Source of the DNA: a virus
IMG/VR virus record: IMGVR_UViG_3300046451_001045
Span: 1-59,234 of that record
DNA: 59,234 bases
Strand: one strand, 5' to 3'
Numbering within the stretch: the stretch's first letter is position 1; every line of letters begins with the position of its first letter. Made by a program: the position numbers and the translations under genes. Under the pieces are notes generated by a model. The model was not told where the DNA came from. It saw only the letters and a list, made by a program, of their open reading frames with translations, and made no database searches. This document shows positions 26,455 through 34,858 of the stretch, piece after piece.

Positions 26455-27090
26455 ATGTATGAATTGGTAGAAGAAGCATCAAAAGTTTTAAGATTCCCTA
26501 CAGAAAAATATGATTTTTCTGCAAAGGATGCTGTAAAGAATGCAAAGGAGTTGGAAGAGAAACTCATAGAATGTATGGAAACAAATAGAGGTATGGGTTT
26601 AAGTGCAAACCAAGTTGGTGTTAATGCACAAGTATTTGTCATGGGTACTCAAGATAAAGGTTCCGTTGGATTTTTCAATCCTGAAATAATAAGAGCATCA
26701 GTAGAAGCAGACAACATGAAAGAAGGGTGTTTATCCTTCCCCGACATGTATGTGATGATTAAACGGTCTAAAGTAGTAGAATTAAAATACCAAGATAGTG
26801 ATGGAGAGGAACACACTCTTACACTTGAAGGAATGGCATCACGATGTGTACAACACGAATGTGACCACCTTAATGGTATTATTTTCTTACAACGTGCATC
26901 AAGACTAAAAATTGAAAGAGCATTAAAAGTTCGTCCCAAAGAACGAACTAAAAGGATAGAATATGAAAAACGAATGGCATACGCTAGAGCCATCCAAGAA
27001 CTTCAATCTAAAGAGAGTTCCACAGATGGTATCGGAAGAGGAGATGAGGTTTCTAATAAACTTCTTCAAGACTCACCCACACCTGCATAA
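26455..27090 (+). CDS. def: Peptide deformylase
   Basis: This 211-residue protein is a peptide deformylase, which removes the formyl group from nascent proteins. All three motifs are present: GMGLSANQVG at 46-55, EGCLSFP at 90-96 with the metal Cys, and HECDH at 134-138. Phage deformylases occur in many marine T4-like phages and are thought to help make phage-specified proteins during infection. A basic 60-residue C-terminal tail follows the catalytic core. The downstream oxygenase may start up to 128 bases inside this gene. Confidence 0.95.
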   Translation: MYELVEEASKVLRFPTEKYDFSAKDAVKNAKELEEKLIECMETNRGMGLSANQVGVNAQVFVMGTQDKGSVGFFNPEIIRASVEADNMKEGCLSFPDMYVMIKRSKVVELKYQDSDGEEHTLTLEGMASRCVQHECDHLNGIIFLQRASRLKIERALKVRPKERTKRIEYEKRMAYARAIQELQSKESSTDGIGRGDEVSNKLLQDSPTPA

Positions 27091-27640
27091 CGGAGTAACT
27101 CCTTGGAATAAACCTTATCGGAAAGATGAGGTAGATGGTTATGCTCGAATGAGTATTAAACACATCCAAAACGAAGAGTTCAATAGAATCATCAAGAGAA
27201 TTGAAGTTCAGGCTGGTCAACACATTTTTGCTGAGTTTGGGGTACACTGTTATCCTGAAAGAACACAGATGAATGCATGGTCACCACTGAAACTTCAACA
27301 CCCACACGATGATGCATATACAGGAAATGACACGGCTCTAGACCCCGAGGGTTATAGAAACAAAAAACCCCACAGGTTCTATACTTGTATGACTTATCTA
27401 AATGACGGATATGAGGGTGGAGAATTATACTTCCCCCCACAACCAAAATGTCTTGCAGGACTGGACATAAAAGCAGTAGCTGGTGAGTCTGTAATCTTTC
27501 AAGGGATAGACCAAATCCATGGTGTCCGAAAAACAAGGAGAGACTACAGATGGACAATAGCAACATGGTTCACTGTAGCAGAAGAAAAGATGACACTTCA
27601 TAATAAACTTCACGCTGACGATGACAGTTTCGAAACATAA
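26963..27640 (+). CDS. 2OG-Fe(II) oxygenase superfamily protein
   Basis: This protein of up to 225 residues has the dioxygenase set: H115-x-D117 (LQHPHDD), TYLNDGYEGGELYF near 144-157, distal H186 (QIHGVRK) and Arg 196. The first ATG would overlap peptide deformylase by 128 bases. ATGs at 27026 and 27044 are plausible shorter starts, and AAAGAGAG before 27026 favours that one. It ends ahead of a strong terminator. The substrate is unknown. Confidence 0.82.
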   Translation: MKNEWHTLEPSKNFNLKRVPQMVSEEEMRFLINFFKTHPHLHNGVTPWNKPYRKDEVDGYARMSIKHIQNEEFNRIIKRIEVQAGQHIFAEFGVHCYPERTQMNAWSPLKLQHPHDDAYTGNDTALDPEGYRNKKPHRFYTCMTYLNDGYEGGELYFPPQPKCLAGLDIKAVAGESVIFQGIDQIHGVRKTRRDYRWTIATWFTVAEEKMTLHNKLHADDDSFET

Positions 27641-27685
27641 AGCTTGACAATGACCCCTAAAAAATGATAGTAAAAATGTAAAATG

Positions 27686-27706
27686 AACCCCCGAAAGGGG
27701 GTTTTT
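27686..27706 (+). terminator. Rho-independent terminator with GAAA loop
   Basis: CCCCC (27688-27692), GAAA loop, GGGGG (27697-27701), then TTTTT; flanking AA pairs with the first T residues. It closes the operon from gp47 through the oxygenase. Confidence 0.92.
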
Positions 27707-27733
27707 AAGGCCTAAAATAAGGTGAAAATAAAT

Positions 27734-27763
27734 TTGACAATGACCCTCACTTTTTGTTATACT
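27734..27763 (+). promoter_or_regulatory. Sigma70-type promoter TTGACA-18-TATACT
   Basis: A consensus -35 and TATACT -10 with an 18-base spacer. The spacer begins ATGACCCTCACTTTTTG, closely related to the promoters at 28475 and 31377, so these are one promoter family. It drives the small genes from 27791. Confidence 0.88.
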
Positions 27764-27790
27764 ATGTATATAATGAAAAAAGGAGATATC

Positions 27791-27991
27791 ATGACCAACC
27801 TAAAAAGAACCAAAGACCTAATCTTAAATGATGTGCAACTACTTGCAGAAGGTGACATATGGAATGTCATATTTGCAATCGAGTCAGAATTCGGTATTGC
27901 AAAAGTACCAAGTCCTACTGGTGGTGAAGTAGGTTTCATCAATAGATTAGTAGATTTAAGATTCAAACAAGCAGTAGAGGTAATAGCATAA
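27791..27991 (+). CDS. Hypothetical early protein
   Basis: This 66-residue protein starts at the ATG at 27791, with AGGAG six bases upstream and a strong promoter before that. A longer frame from 27722 would span the promoter. The sequence is helical (TKDLILNDVQLLAEGDIW) with no recognised domain. Its stop overlaps the next start (TAATG). Position directly behind an early promoter suggests a host-interaction or regulatory role. Confidence 0.7.
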   Translation: MTNLKRTKDLILNDVQLLAEGDIWNVIFAIESEFGIAKVPSPTGGEVGFINRLVDLRFKQAVEVIA

Positions 27992-28275
27992 TGAGAATAG
28001 CAGATGTAAAAGATTTAGTAGGACAAGATGACGGCATCAAGTTCACAACTAGTGGTATGACATTCGAAGGATATGTTAAAGAAGTCAACGATACCGATAT
28101 ACTAGTAAGAGCATATAATATATGTAAAGAGGTTGCTTACGAGACTTATATCTTACCTTATAAAACATTTAAAGGTATTAATATAGAGTGGTTTTTCGAA
28201 GGACAAGGTTGTGATAATTCTGCAATCGGATGTTCAGGCTACTGGGTTAACGATTTACAAAAGGTAATAATATAA
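27991..28275 (+). CDS. Hypothetical early protein
   Basis: This 94-residue protein is beta-rich (KFTTSGMTFEGYVKEV) with Cys residues at C46, C77 and C84 (near-consecutive in GCDNSAIGCSG) and a Trp-containing C-terminus. No family recognised. It is coupled at both ends by one-base stop-start overlaps to the genes around it. Confidence 0.65.
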   Translation: MRIADVKDLVGQDDGIKFTTSGMTFEGYVKEVNDTDILVRAYNICKEVAYETYILPYKTFKGINIEWFFEGQGCDNSAIGCSGYWVNDLQKVII

Positions 28276-28472
28276 TGGAACTAACTTACTTAAAAGAAAT
28301 TACAGATTGGTCTGAATCAAAATGTTCAATACCAAATCACACTTACATTGTAAACAAACAATTACAACTCGTAGGATATATCAAGACTGGAACTAAAGAT
28401 GAGATAATCTTCAAGTCTCCAATGAAACAGTTCTCAAAATCAAGGAGAAAATTCATAACCCTAAAAAGATAA
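28275..28472 (+). CDS. Small conserved phage protein
   Basis: This 65-residue basic protein has the block PNHTYIVNKQLQLVGYI in the middle and ends with FSKSRRKFITLKR. I recall this type of short protein in marine T4-like phages but not its function. Its stop lies immediately before the next early promoter at 28475. Confidence 0.65.
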   Translation: MELTYLKEITDWSESKCSIPNHTYIVNKQLQLVGYIKTGTKDEIIFKSPMKQFSKSRRKFITLKR

Positions 28473-28474
28473 AC

Positions 28475-28504
28475 TTGACAATGGGTACCACTTTTTGGTA
28501 TACT
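28475..28504 (+). promoter_or_regulatory. Sigma70-type promoter TTGACA-18-TATACT
   Basis: Consensus -35, 18-base spacer, TATACT. The stretch TACCACTTTTTGGTATACTA is identical to that in the promoter at 31377. It precedes the CobT-like gene with a leader of roughly 20 bases. Confidence 0.9.
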
Positions 28505-28532
28505 ATAGTCTGAATCGGGAAATACTTAAAAT

Positions 28533-30899
28533 ATGACAAATCAAATCAGAAATCAAAAAGACCAACTTGCCAAACTAATGGCGACTGAAGACTTAACCAT
28601 CGTACATAAGAAGGTGCCTACTGCATACTTCGATATGAAGAATAGAATACTATGTTGTCCTATTCTTAAAGACGATATCTCAAACGAGTTATACGACTTG
28701 TTCATGGGTCACGAGGTTGGTCATGCATTACACACTCCATATGAAGGTGTGCATAGTGCATTAACAGAAAACAGAACACTTAAAGGATATCTTAATGTTG
28801 TCGAAGACGTTAGGATTGAAAGAAAAATCAGAGAGAAATATCAAGGTCTTAGAAAATCATTCTACACAGCTTATAATGAGTTGATGGAAATTGACTTCTT
28901 TGGTATTTCAAAAAGAAACTTACAGGAACTTTCATTGATTGACAAAATCAATCTTATCACTAAGGTTGGTTCAAGAGTTGCAATCAAGTTAACTAAAGTC
29001 GAACAAGAATTCCTTGACTGGTCAATGAGATGTGAGACTTGGGATGAGGTTGTAGAATGTGCAACTGCAATTTACGAGTATTCTAAAGAGAACGAAACTA
29101 GAACTGAAGACGATGAAAAACTAGTTCCTCAGACACTTGACCTTGGTGATGAAGAAGACTCAGACGATGGTGAAGACTATGGTGACGAAGAAGACGAAGA
29201 CGGTGAAGACGATGGTGACTCACAATGGGAAGACTCAGACGAAGACAACCTTCCCGACCTAGAAGAGAACGAAGGTTCTACTGATGGTCAAGGTGAAGAA
29301 CAAGACATCGAAGAAGAGTCAGAGAACCAAGTAAAGAATACTGGTAAAGATGGTGGTGAAGGTGAGTCTTCAGACTATGATGATGAAAAAGGTGCCAGAG
29401 AGTCTATCACTGAACATGCAGCTCATAACAATGAAGAACAATTTATTTCTGAGGACAATGCAATTGTGACATTGATTGACCTTAAATCAAAATTTGATAA
29501 GAATAAGAACTACTCAGAAATGGTAATTGGTTACAAACAAGTTATCCAAGATTGGGATACAGAACTTTGGAATAAAGAATGTGAAGGGTCTTGGGAAACT
29601 GAAAGACTTGCAAAAATGGTTAAAAGAGGAAAAATCACTGCAAAGAAATTGACCGATAAGAACTCTAAACTTGTTCAACATATGGCGAAAGAATTTGAAA
29701 TGAAACAAACTGCAATGCAAGCTTCTAAAGCAACGACTGGTAAAACTGGAAAGTTGGATATGAACAAACTTGCAAAGTATAAGATTGTTGATGATGTATT
29801 CAAGAAGGTTACAATGATTCCCGATGGACAAAACCATGGTGTCAATGTTTTACTTGATTGGAGTGGTTCAATCAACAACCAGTGTTGTGACCTTTTAGAA
29901 CAAACAATCATCCTAGTGCAATTCTGTAGAAAAGTTGGGATACCTCACAGAGTATATCTCTTCTCAGACACTTACATTTCTGAAGGTGATTACTGGTCAA
30001 GAGGTGAGTCATCTAGTCTTATTGAGATTTTCTCTAACGAGATGTCTTCAAGAGATTACACTACAAACTTAATCAATGTTTCAAGTTTGTGGAACAATTT
30101 CTTTTCAAACAGAAGTTCTTACAGACACTTTGAGAAGTTCCTAGTAAAATGGAATACATGGTTTGATGGTATTGATGTAGTTGATGGAGAAGAGTCAAGA
30201 TGGATTAACTTAGAGTCATGTGCAGCTCCTCAGAAATATAGACTTGGTGGTACTCCACTGGACAATTCATTACTTGCAATGAGAACTGAACTGGTTAAGT
30301 TTAACAAAAAGTACAATGTTGAGAAGTCAATCCTTACTGTAATTACAGATGGGTTTTCTCACCAGTCGGATGCATTTGAGAAATCTTCTGAAGAGACTTT
30401 AGACCAAGACGACCAAGAAAAGAATATTGACAGTGGTGATTATGGGTGGAGAAGAACAAGACAGACTAGAAAGTTTCAAGACCCATTCTCTAAAAAGTTA
30501 TACACTTACTCAGACCAAACTGGATATTCCTCAAATGGTTTCGTACAAACTCAGAACTTACTGGACTGGATTTCAAAAGAGACTGGTGTGATTGTTACTG
30601 GATACTTTGTCTTCGAGACAAAAAGAGAGATTTATTCAATCAGTGGTACGGTTGACTTGGGTGACGTTGATGCCACTTGGAGACAAATGAGAAAAGAAGG
30701 TGTTGCAATCAAGTGTCATGGATATAACAAATTATTCTTGACTTCTGCCTCAACACTTGCGACAGATGGTGATGATGAACTTGATGAGAAGTTTGTTGGT
30801 GCCAAGAAAGCATCAATATTAGCTGCATTCAAAAGAAACCAAAGAACCAAATCGACATCAAGATTTTTAACAAACGAATTTATAAAGGAGATTGCATAA
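28533..30899 (+). CDS. CobT-like metallopeptidase/VWA protein
   Basis: This 788-residue protein has an N-terminal zinc-peptidase-like HEVGH at 60-64 with an acidic ligand candidate in VVEDVRIER near 90, an Asp/Glu-rich linker at about 190-290, and a C-terminal von Willebrand A domain with a MIDAS motif DWSGS at 442-446. It pairs with the CobS-like AAA+ protein downstream. CobS/CobT-type pairs insert metal or remodel targets; here the acidic and peptidase parts suggest a MoxR/VWA chaperone role rather than cobalamin synthesis. The substrate is unknown. Confidence 0.85.
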   Translation: MTNQIRNQKDQLAKLMATEDLTIVHKKVPTAYFDMKNRILCCPILKDDISNELYDLFMGHEVGHALHTPYEGVHSALTENRTLKGYLNVVEDVRIERKIREKYQGLRKSFYTAYNELMEIDFFGISKRNLQELSLIDKINLITKVGSRVAIKLTKVEQEFLDWSMRCETWDEVVECATAIYEYSKENETRTEDDEKLVPQTLDLGDEEDSDDGEDYGDEEDEDGEDDGDSQWEDSDEDNLPDLEENEGSTDGQGEEQDIEEESENQVKNTGKDGGEGESSDYDDEKGARESITEHAAHNNEEQFISEDNAIVTLIDLKSKFDKNKNYSEMVIGYKQVIQDWDTELWNKECEGSWETERLAKMVKRGKITAKKLTDKNSKLVQHMAKEFEMKQTAMQASKATTGKTGKLDMNKLAKYKIVDDVFKKVTMIPDGQNHGVNVLLDWSGSINNQCCDLLEQTIILVQFCRKVGIPHRVYLFSDTYISEGDYWSRGESSSLIEIFSNEMSSRDYTTNLINVSSLWNNFFSNRSSYRHFEKFLVKWNTWFDGIDVVDGEESRWINLESCAAPQKYRLGGTPLDNSLLAMRTELVKFNKKYNVEKSILTVITDGFSHQSDAFEKSSEETLDQDDQEKNIDSGDYGWRRTRQTRKFQDPFSKKLYTYSDQTGYSSNGFVQTQNLLDWISKETGVIVTGYFVFETKREIYSISGTVDLGDVDATWRQMRKEGVAIKCHGYNKLFLTSASTLATDGDDELDEKFVGAKKASILAAFKRNQRTKSTSRFLTNEFIKEIA

Positions 30900-31111
30900 T
30901 GCAAATAGAAAGTAAAGATATGATGAATGAAACATTCATATTAGATAGAAATCAATATAACGATTTCACATATAGGGTTAACCTATTAAAAGACACCAAA
31001 GGTGTTGAAGCACCTTATCTTGTAGAACACGACTTTGTGCTAGACACATTTGAAGTGACACTACTTCACAAGTCATATGACTTAAACTTTGTTATGGGAG
31101 AATTAGTATGA
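30899..31111 (+). CDS. Hypothetical protein between CobT- and CobS-like genes
   Basis: This 70-residue acidic protein, coupled to both neighbours by short overlaps, has no recognised domain. It is part of the CobT-like transcript. A regulatory or accessory role with the metallopeptidase is possible but unproven. Confidence 0.6.
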   Translation: MQIESKDMMNETFILDRNQYNDFTYRVNLLKDTKGVEAPYLVEHDFVLDTFEVTLLHKSYDLNFVMGELV

Positions 31112-31374
31112 GAGATACATTAAGAGTAGACGAGTCATATTACATAAACCACAATACAGATTACAGTGCATTTGCAGATGCCGTCATGGATGTCGGCCCT
31201 GCACCCTGTACACAATTTGATTGTCCTAGACAAAAACAATGTGCTATTGAAGCCGTAGAATGTAAAGCCTTTAGGTTTTGGACTAACAACGGTGGATTTG
31301 AGACATATAGAAAGAACAAGGGTATGGTATCAATCGAAGACCAAGTCGGAAAGTTGTTACAACCTTGCAAATAA
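31108..31374 (+). CDS. Cys-rich small protein, possible metal-binding
   Basis: This 88-residue protein has four closely placed Cys residues in the block PCTQFDCPRQKQCAIEAVEC (spacing C-x4-C-x5-C-x6-C), which could bind zinc or an Fe-S cluster. Another Cys is next to the C-terminus. No family is recognised. An Fe-S scaffold gene also occurs at 41395, so a link is imaginable but speculative. Confidence 0.65.
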   Translation: MRDTLRVDESYYINHNTDYSAFADAVMDVGPAPCTQFDCPRQKQCAIEAVECKAFRFWTNNGGFETYRKNKGMVSIEDQVGKLLQPCK

Positions 31375-31376
31375 AC

Positions 31377-31406
31377 TTGACAGTGACTACCACTTTTTGG
31401 TATACT
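31377..31406 (+). promoter_or_regulatory. Sigma70-type promoter TTGACA-18-TATACT
   Basis: Consensus -35, 18-base spacer, TATACT. Nearly identical to the promoter at 28475 through the spacer and -10. It begins just after the preceding stop and drives the CobS-like gene. Confidence 0.9.
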
Positions 31407-31446
31407 ATACAAGATGAGAAAATAAATGATTTTAACGGAGACAAAT

Positions 31447-32679
31447 ATGAAAAATCAAAGAACCTATAATAGAAGTGAGTCCATCGTGATTGATGGTAAG
31501 GACTTCCATTTTACACCCGATAGGAAAGAGTTCCTAAAGACCCTTACGGAGTCTTTTCCGAAACAACTATCGTTCACTAAAGAGGACTTTAAATCAATTG
31601 GTGGACTGCCATATTGGGTTAAGTCTGCTAGATACAACTTCAAACAAGGAAGTGTGTTCAATCTTACTGCAGTAGTCAGTGGATACAATGGTGGTTACTC
31701 GGAGAATGTAACACCAATTACACCTAGTGTAGTATCTGCACCAATTCCTGCACAATCGATGTCACAAAACATGCCTGTTGCAGCTCAGACTCAACAAGTA
31801 AATGTTACGTCTGATATCAAAATCATTCCCGAAAAAATGAGTAACTATGTTCCTTTTGGACACTTTAAAGATGTTAAGAACATCATCAAGTCGAAGTTAT
31901 TCTTCCCAATCTTTGTGACTGGGTTAAGTGGTAATGGTAAAACATTAATGATTGAACAAGTTTGTGCTCAGTTGAAGAGAGAGTGTTACAGAGTTAACAT
32001 TACTATTGAGACTGATGAAGACGACCTAATGGGTGGTCACACTTTAGTCGGTGGTGACATAACTTTCAGAGAAGGCCCTGTCATCAAAGCGATGAGAAAA
32101 GGTGCCGTCTTACTTCTTGACGAAGTGGACTTAGGTTCTAACAAGTTGATGTGTCTACAATCAGTTCTAGAAGGTAAAGGATACTTTATCAAAAAGACTG
32201 GTGAGTGGGTTTCACCTAAAGAAGGTTTCACAGTTCTTGCAACTGCAAACACAAAAGGTCAAGGTTCTGATGATGGAAAATTCATCGGTACTCAGATTAT
32301 GAATGAAGCGATGTTGGAAAGGTTTGCAATTACGATGCAACAAGAATATCCACCAGTGACTACTGAAAGGTCTATCCTTAAGAAGGAAATGGAACTTACA
32401 GGAACCGTTGATAACGAATTCTGTGAGAAACTAGTAGACTGGGCGGACATAATCAGAAAGTCATACTATGAAGGTGCGATTGATGATGTTGTTACGACTA
32501 GAAGGTTGGTTCACATAGTGAATGCATTCAGAATGTTTGGTGACAAACTTAAGTCAATCACAATGTGCATTTCAAGGTTCGATGAAGAGACTAGGAATTC
32601 AATCCTTGACCTTTACACCAAGATAGATGCGGGGGTTGATTTAAATGCAGAAAACCCTATTGACGAAATGGAAGACTAG
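31447..32679 (+). CDS. cobS: CobS-like AAA+ ATPase (MoxR family)
   Basis: This 410-residue ATPase has Walker A GLSGNGKT at 159-166, GGH at 196-198, Walker B AVLLLDEVD at 220-228 and the sensor-1 region TVLATANT near residue 262. The N-terminal 130 residues are non-conserved linker. Homologues annotated as CobS occur widely in marine T4-like phages. The start at 31447 follows CGGAG; a longer frame from 31426 lacks such a site. It probably acts with the CobT-like protein upstream. Confidence 0.9.
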   Translation: MKNQRTYNRSESIVIDGKDFHFTPDRKEFLKTLTESFPKQLSFTKEDFKSIGGLPYWVKSARYNFKQGSVFNLTAVVSGYNGGYSENVTPITPSVVSAPIPAQSMSQNMPVAAQTQQVNVTSDIKIIPEKMSNYVPFGHFKDVKNIIKSKLFFPIFVTGLSGNGKTLMIEQVCAQLKRECYRVNITIETDEDDLMGGHTLVGGDITFREGPVIKAMRKGAVLLLDEVDLGSNKLMCLQSVLEGKGYFIKKTGEWVSPKEGFTVLATANTKGQGSDDGKFIGTQIMNEAMLERFAITMQQEYPPVTTERSILKKEMELTGTVDNEFCEKLVDWADIIRKSYYEGAIDDVVTTRRLVHIVNAFRMFGDKLKSITMCISRFDEETRNSILDLYTKIDAGVDLNAENPIDEMED

Positions 32680-32693
32680 GAGTATACTAAGGT

Positions 32694-33014
32694 ATGTTCG
32701 GTAAAAAACCAAAACAAATAGACTACAAATACAACGAGGGAGAACTCTTAAAGGAGTTTTCCCAGTATGTAGACTCAACCTATGACCAGCATTACAGTCT
32801 GAACAAGTACCAAGCTACTGAGTTCATTATGGATGCAGGACATGGAGAAGGATTTACCATTGGGAATATTATGAAGTATTCTCAGAGGTATGGAAAGAAG
32901 GGTGGGAAGAATCGTGCCGACCTTTTGAAAGTTATCCATTACGGATTTCTTGCTTTAAATAACCACGATAAAACCCAACTTGCAGAAGCAGGTTACAAAA
33001 AGGAGACTAACTAG
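32694..33014 (+). CDS. DUF3310-like small protein
   Basis: This 106-residue protein has the pattern EGFTIGNIMKYSQRYGKKGGKNRADLLK near residues 51-78 seen in DUF3310 proteins, which are common in phages and sometimes annotated as nucleotide-kinase-like. The biochemical role is unknown. It is followed by the sliding clamp gene, where AGGAG is positioned for the next start. Confidence 0.7.
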   Translation: MFGKKPKQIDYKYNEGELLKEFSQYVDSTYDQHYSLNKYQATEFIMDAGHGEGFTIGNIMKYSQRYGKKGGKNRADLLKVIHYGFLALNNHDKTQLAEAGYKKETN

Positions 33015-33016
33015 TG

Positions 33017-33682
33017 ATGAAAATTAGTGATAATACAAGAGACGTTCTAAAAAACTTCTCAACCATAAATTCGGGTATACGAGTTAAAACAGGTAACAAG
33101 TTAGAGACCATTTCTAACATGAAAAACATTCTTGCAGTTGCAACTGTGTCTGAGGATTTCCCTCAAGACTTCAGTATCTACAACTTGCCAGAATTCTTAG
33201 GTGCAACATCCTTAATGGAGAACCCCGAATTCAATTTCGGTAGTGCATCATTAAGTATTAACGATGCATATTCAACAATGGATTACCATTATGCCAGTGA
33301 GGGTATGGTAACTGCACCCGAAAAAATTATAACAATGCCTGATACTGAGATTAACTTCGATGTAACAAGTGAATTGTTAGTAGACTTACAGAAAGCCTCA
33401 AGTGTATTAGGTGTGAATGACCTAGTATTGGAAAGTGATGGTACTACTGTATCCTTGACAGTCAAGGACAAGAAGAATGCATCTTCAAACACATTCTCAC
33501 GAGTGGTAGGTGAAGGTGATGGAGTTTCGTATTCAATGAACTTCAAGATAGAGAACCTTAAGATACTTGCAGGAAATTATTCTGTAACAGTATCTTCTAA
33601 AGGTATTTCAAACTTTAAGAACTCTGATATTGATTTAGAGTACTTTATTGCACTAGAACCCGATTCAAAATACGGGTCTTAG
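33017..33682 (+). CDS. gp45: Sliding clamp gp45
   Basis: This 221-residue protein is the trimeric DNA polymerase processivity clamp (T4 gp45 is 228), which also activates late transcription with gp55. The start (MKISDNTRDVLKNFSTINSG) is typical for marine gp45. The ATG at 33017 follows AGGAG by about 11 bases; a GTG at 33014 is an alternative. It precedes clamp loader genes 44 and 62. Confidence 0.92.
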   Translation: MKISDNTRDVLKNFSTINSGIRVKTGNKLETISNMKNILAVATVSEDFPQDFSIYNLPEFLGATSLMENPEFNFGSASLSINDAYSTMDYHYASEGMVTAPEKIITMPDTEINFDVTSELLVDLQKASSVLGVNDLVLESDGTTVSLTVKDKKNASSNTFSRVVGEGDGVSYSMNFKIENLKILAGNYSVTVSSKGISNFKNSDIDLEYFIALEPDSKYGS

Positions 33683-33684
33683 GT

Positions 33685-33764
33685 CTAAATAGTTTTATGG
33701 GTTATTCATGTCTCTGAAAACCCATGGGAGTTACACCTTCTCATCATTCTACTGGGTGTGTAAC
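33685..33764 (+). promoter_or_regulatory. Structured gp45-gp44 spacer with late box and two hairpins
   Basis: The 131-base gap contains CTAAATA (33685-33691), then hairpin 1 ATGGGTT/AACCCAT (33697-33703 with 33719-33725), then hairpin 2 GTTACAC/GTGTAAC (33730-33736 with 33758-33764), then a T-rich tract. The first ATG after the late box is five bases away and opens a six-codon frame. A leader regulating gp44 translation is plausible, since T4 RegA and related controls act on clamp-loader mRNAs. Confidence 0.5.
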
Positions 33765-33813
33765 ATAAAGAATTCGGAGGGGTTTTCTTTCTTTTTATTA
33801 TGATGGAGTCAAA

Positions 33814-34761
33814 ATGACAGAAGAGTTTTTATATGTGGAAAAGTATCGTCCACAGAATATCGAAGATACAATCCTACCTAGACAGTACAAAGACCAATTC
33901 AAAGAATTTGTAAAACAAGGAGAGATACCAAATCTCTTACTTAGTGGTTCTGCTGGATGTGGTAAGACAACCATAGCTAAAGCACTCTGTAACGAGCTAG
34001 GTGCAGACTTTATCGTAATCAATGGTAGTGATGAGGGTAGACTCATAGACACCCTTAGAACGAAGATAAAGAACTTTGCGTCCACTATGTCACTACAGGG
34101 TGGGACTAAGGTCGTTATCCTAGATGAAGCCGATTATATGTCTGCAGATTCCGTTCAACCTGCATTAAGAGGATTTATAGAAGAGTTCTCAAGTAACTGT
34201 AGGTTCATATTCACTTGTAACTACAAGAATAGAATTATACCTGCATTACACTCAAGAACAACTGTAATTGATTTCAAGATATCCCCGACAGAGAAACCTA
34301 AACTTGCCATGCAATTCATGAAAAGAGTTAAGACTATCTTGGATATTGAAGGGATTACCTATGATGATAAGGTAGTTGCAGAACTTATTACAAGATTCTT
34401 TCCCGATTTTAGACGTGTATTAAATGAACTTCAGAGATATAGTGTCAGTGGTACAATCGATTCGGGTCTTCTATCATCTTTAACCGAAGAAAAGTTTACT
34501 CCTTTAATAAATATGTTACAGGAAAAGAACTGGGGTGCAATGAGAAAGTGGGTCGGTCAGAATAGTGACCAAGACTTCACATCGTTATATCGTAAAGTGT
34601 TCAATGCACTTGAAGTGCGATTAGAACCACAATCAATACCAGCTGCAGTGTTAGTCATTGCAGACTATCAATACAAATCTGCATTTGCAATGGACTCGGA
34701 GATTAACTTTACTGCATGTCTAACAGAGATTATGAGTGAGTGTAAATTCAAAAATGTTTAA
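33814..34761 (+). CDS. gp44: Clamp loader large subunit gp44
   Basis: This 315-residue AAA+ ATPase loads gp45 on DNA (T4 gp44 is 319). Walker A GSAGCGKTT is at 45-53, Walker B VILDEADYMS at 101-110, and the SRTTVIDF arginine-finger region near residue 150. It is preceded by the structured spacer and followed by two small genes and gp62. Confidence 0.95.
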   Translation: MTEEFLYVEKYRPQNIEDTILPRQYKDQFKEFVKQGEIPNLLLSGSAGCGKTTIAKALCNELGADFIVINGSDEGRLIDTLRTKIKNFASTMSLQGGTKVVILDEADYMSADSVQPALRGFIEEFSSNCRFIFTCNYKNRIIPALHSRTTVIDFKISPTEKPKLAMQFMKRVKTILDIEGITYDDKVVAELITRFFPDFRRVLNELQRYSVSGTIDSGLLSSLTEEKFTPLINMLQEKNWGAMRKWVGQNSDQDFTSLYRKVFNALEVRLEPQSIPAAVLVIADYQYKSAFAMDSEINFTACLTEIMSECKFKNV

Positions 34762-34858
34762 GTTACAAGAAATGATTGGAAACGCGATTAGTAAATTCTT
34801 TGAGTGGAGTTTCCAAAGAAATGCAAACAAACAGTTTGCCAAGAGGAAAAAGAAATGA
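34754..34858 (+). CDS. Tiny basic protein
   Basis: This 34-residue ORF overlaps the end of gp44 by 8 bases and the next gene by four. It is amphipathic with two Trp/Phe-rich segments and a strongly basic end (FAKRKKK). It may be a genuine small protein or just carry the ribosome site AGAGGA for the next gene. Confidence 0.45.
   Translation: MFKLQEMIGNAISKFFEWSFQRNANKQFAKRKKK

Noticed and set aside
27644-27673. Extra promoter TTGACA before the terminator
   Set aside because: The -35 is perfect, but the -10 position reads TAGTAA and transcription would stop at the terminator 15 to 30 bases later. Probably a decayed copy of the neighbouring promoter.
31447-32679. Cobalamin biosynthesis pathway
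   Set aside because: Only CobS- and CobT-like proteins are present and both have general AAA+/VWA features; no other cobalamin genes are in the window.
33697-33804. Small ORFs in the gp45-gp44 spacer (6 and 31 codons)
   Set aside because: The first is only six codons and the second has no ribosome site or protein-like composition; the region is better explained as a structured leader.
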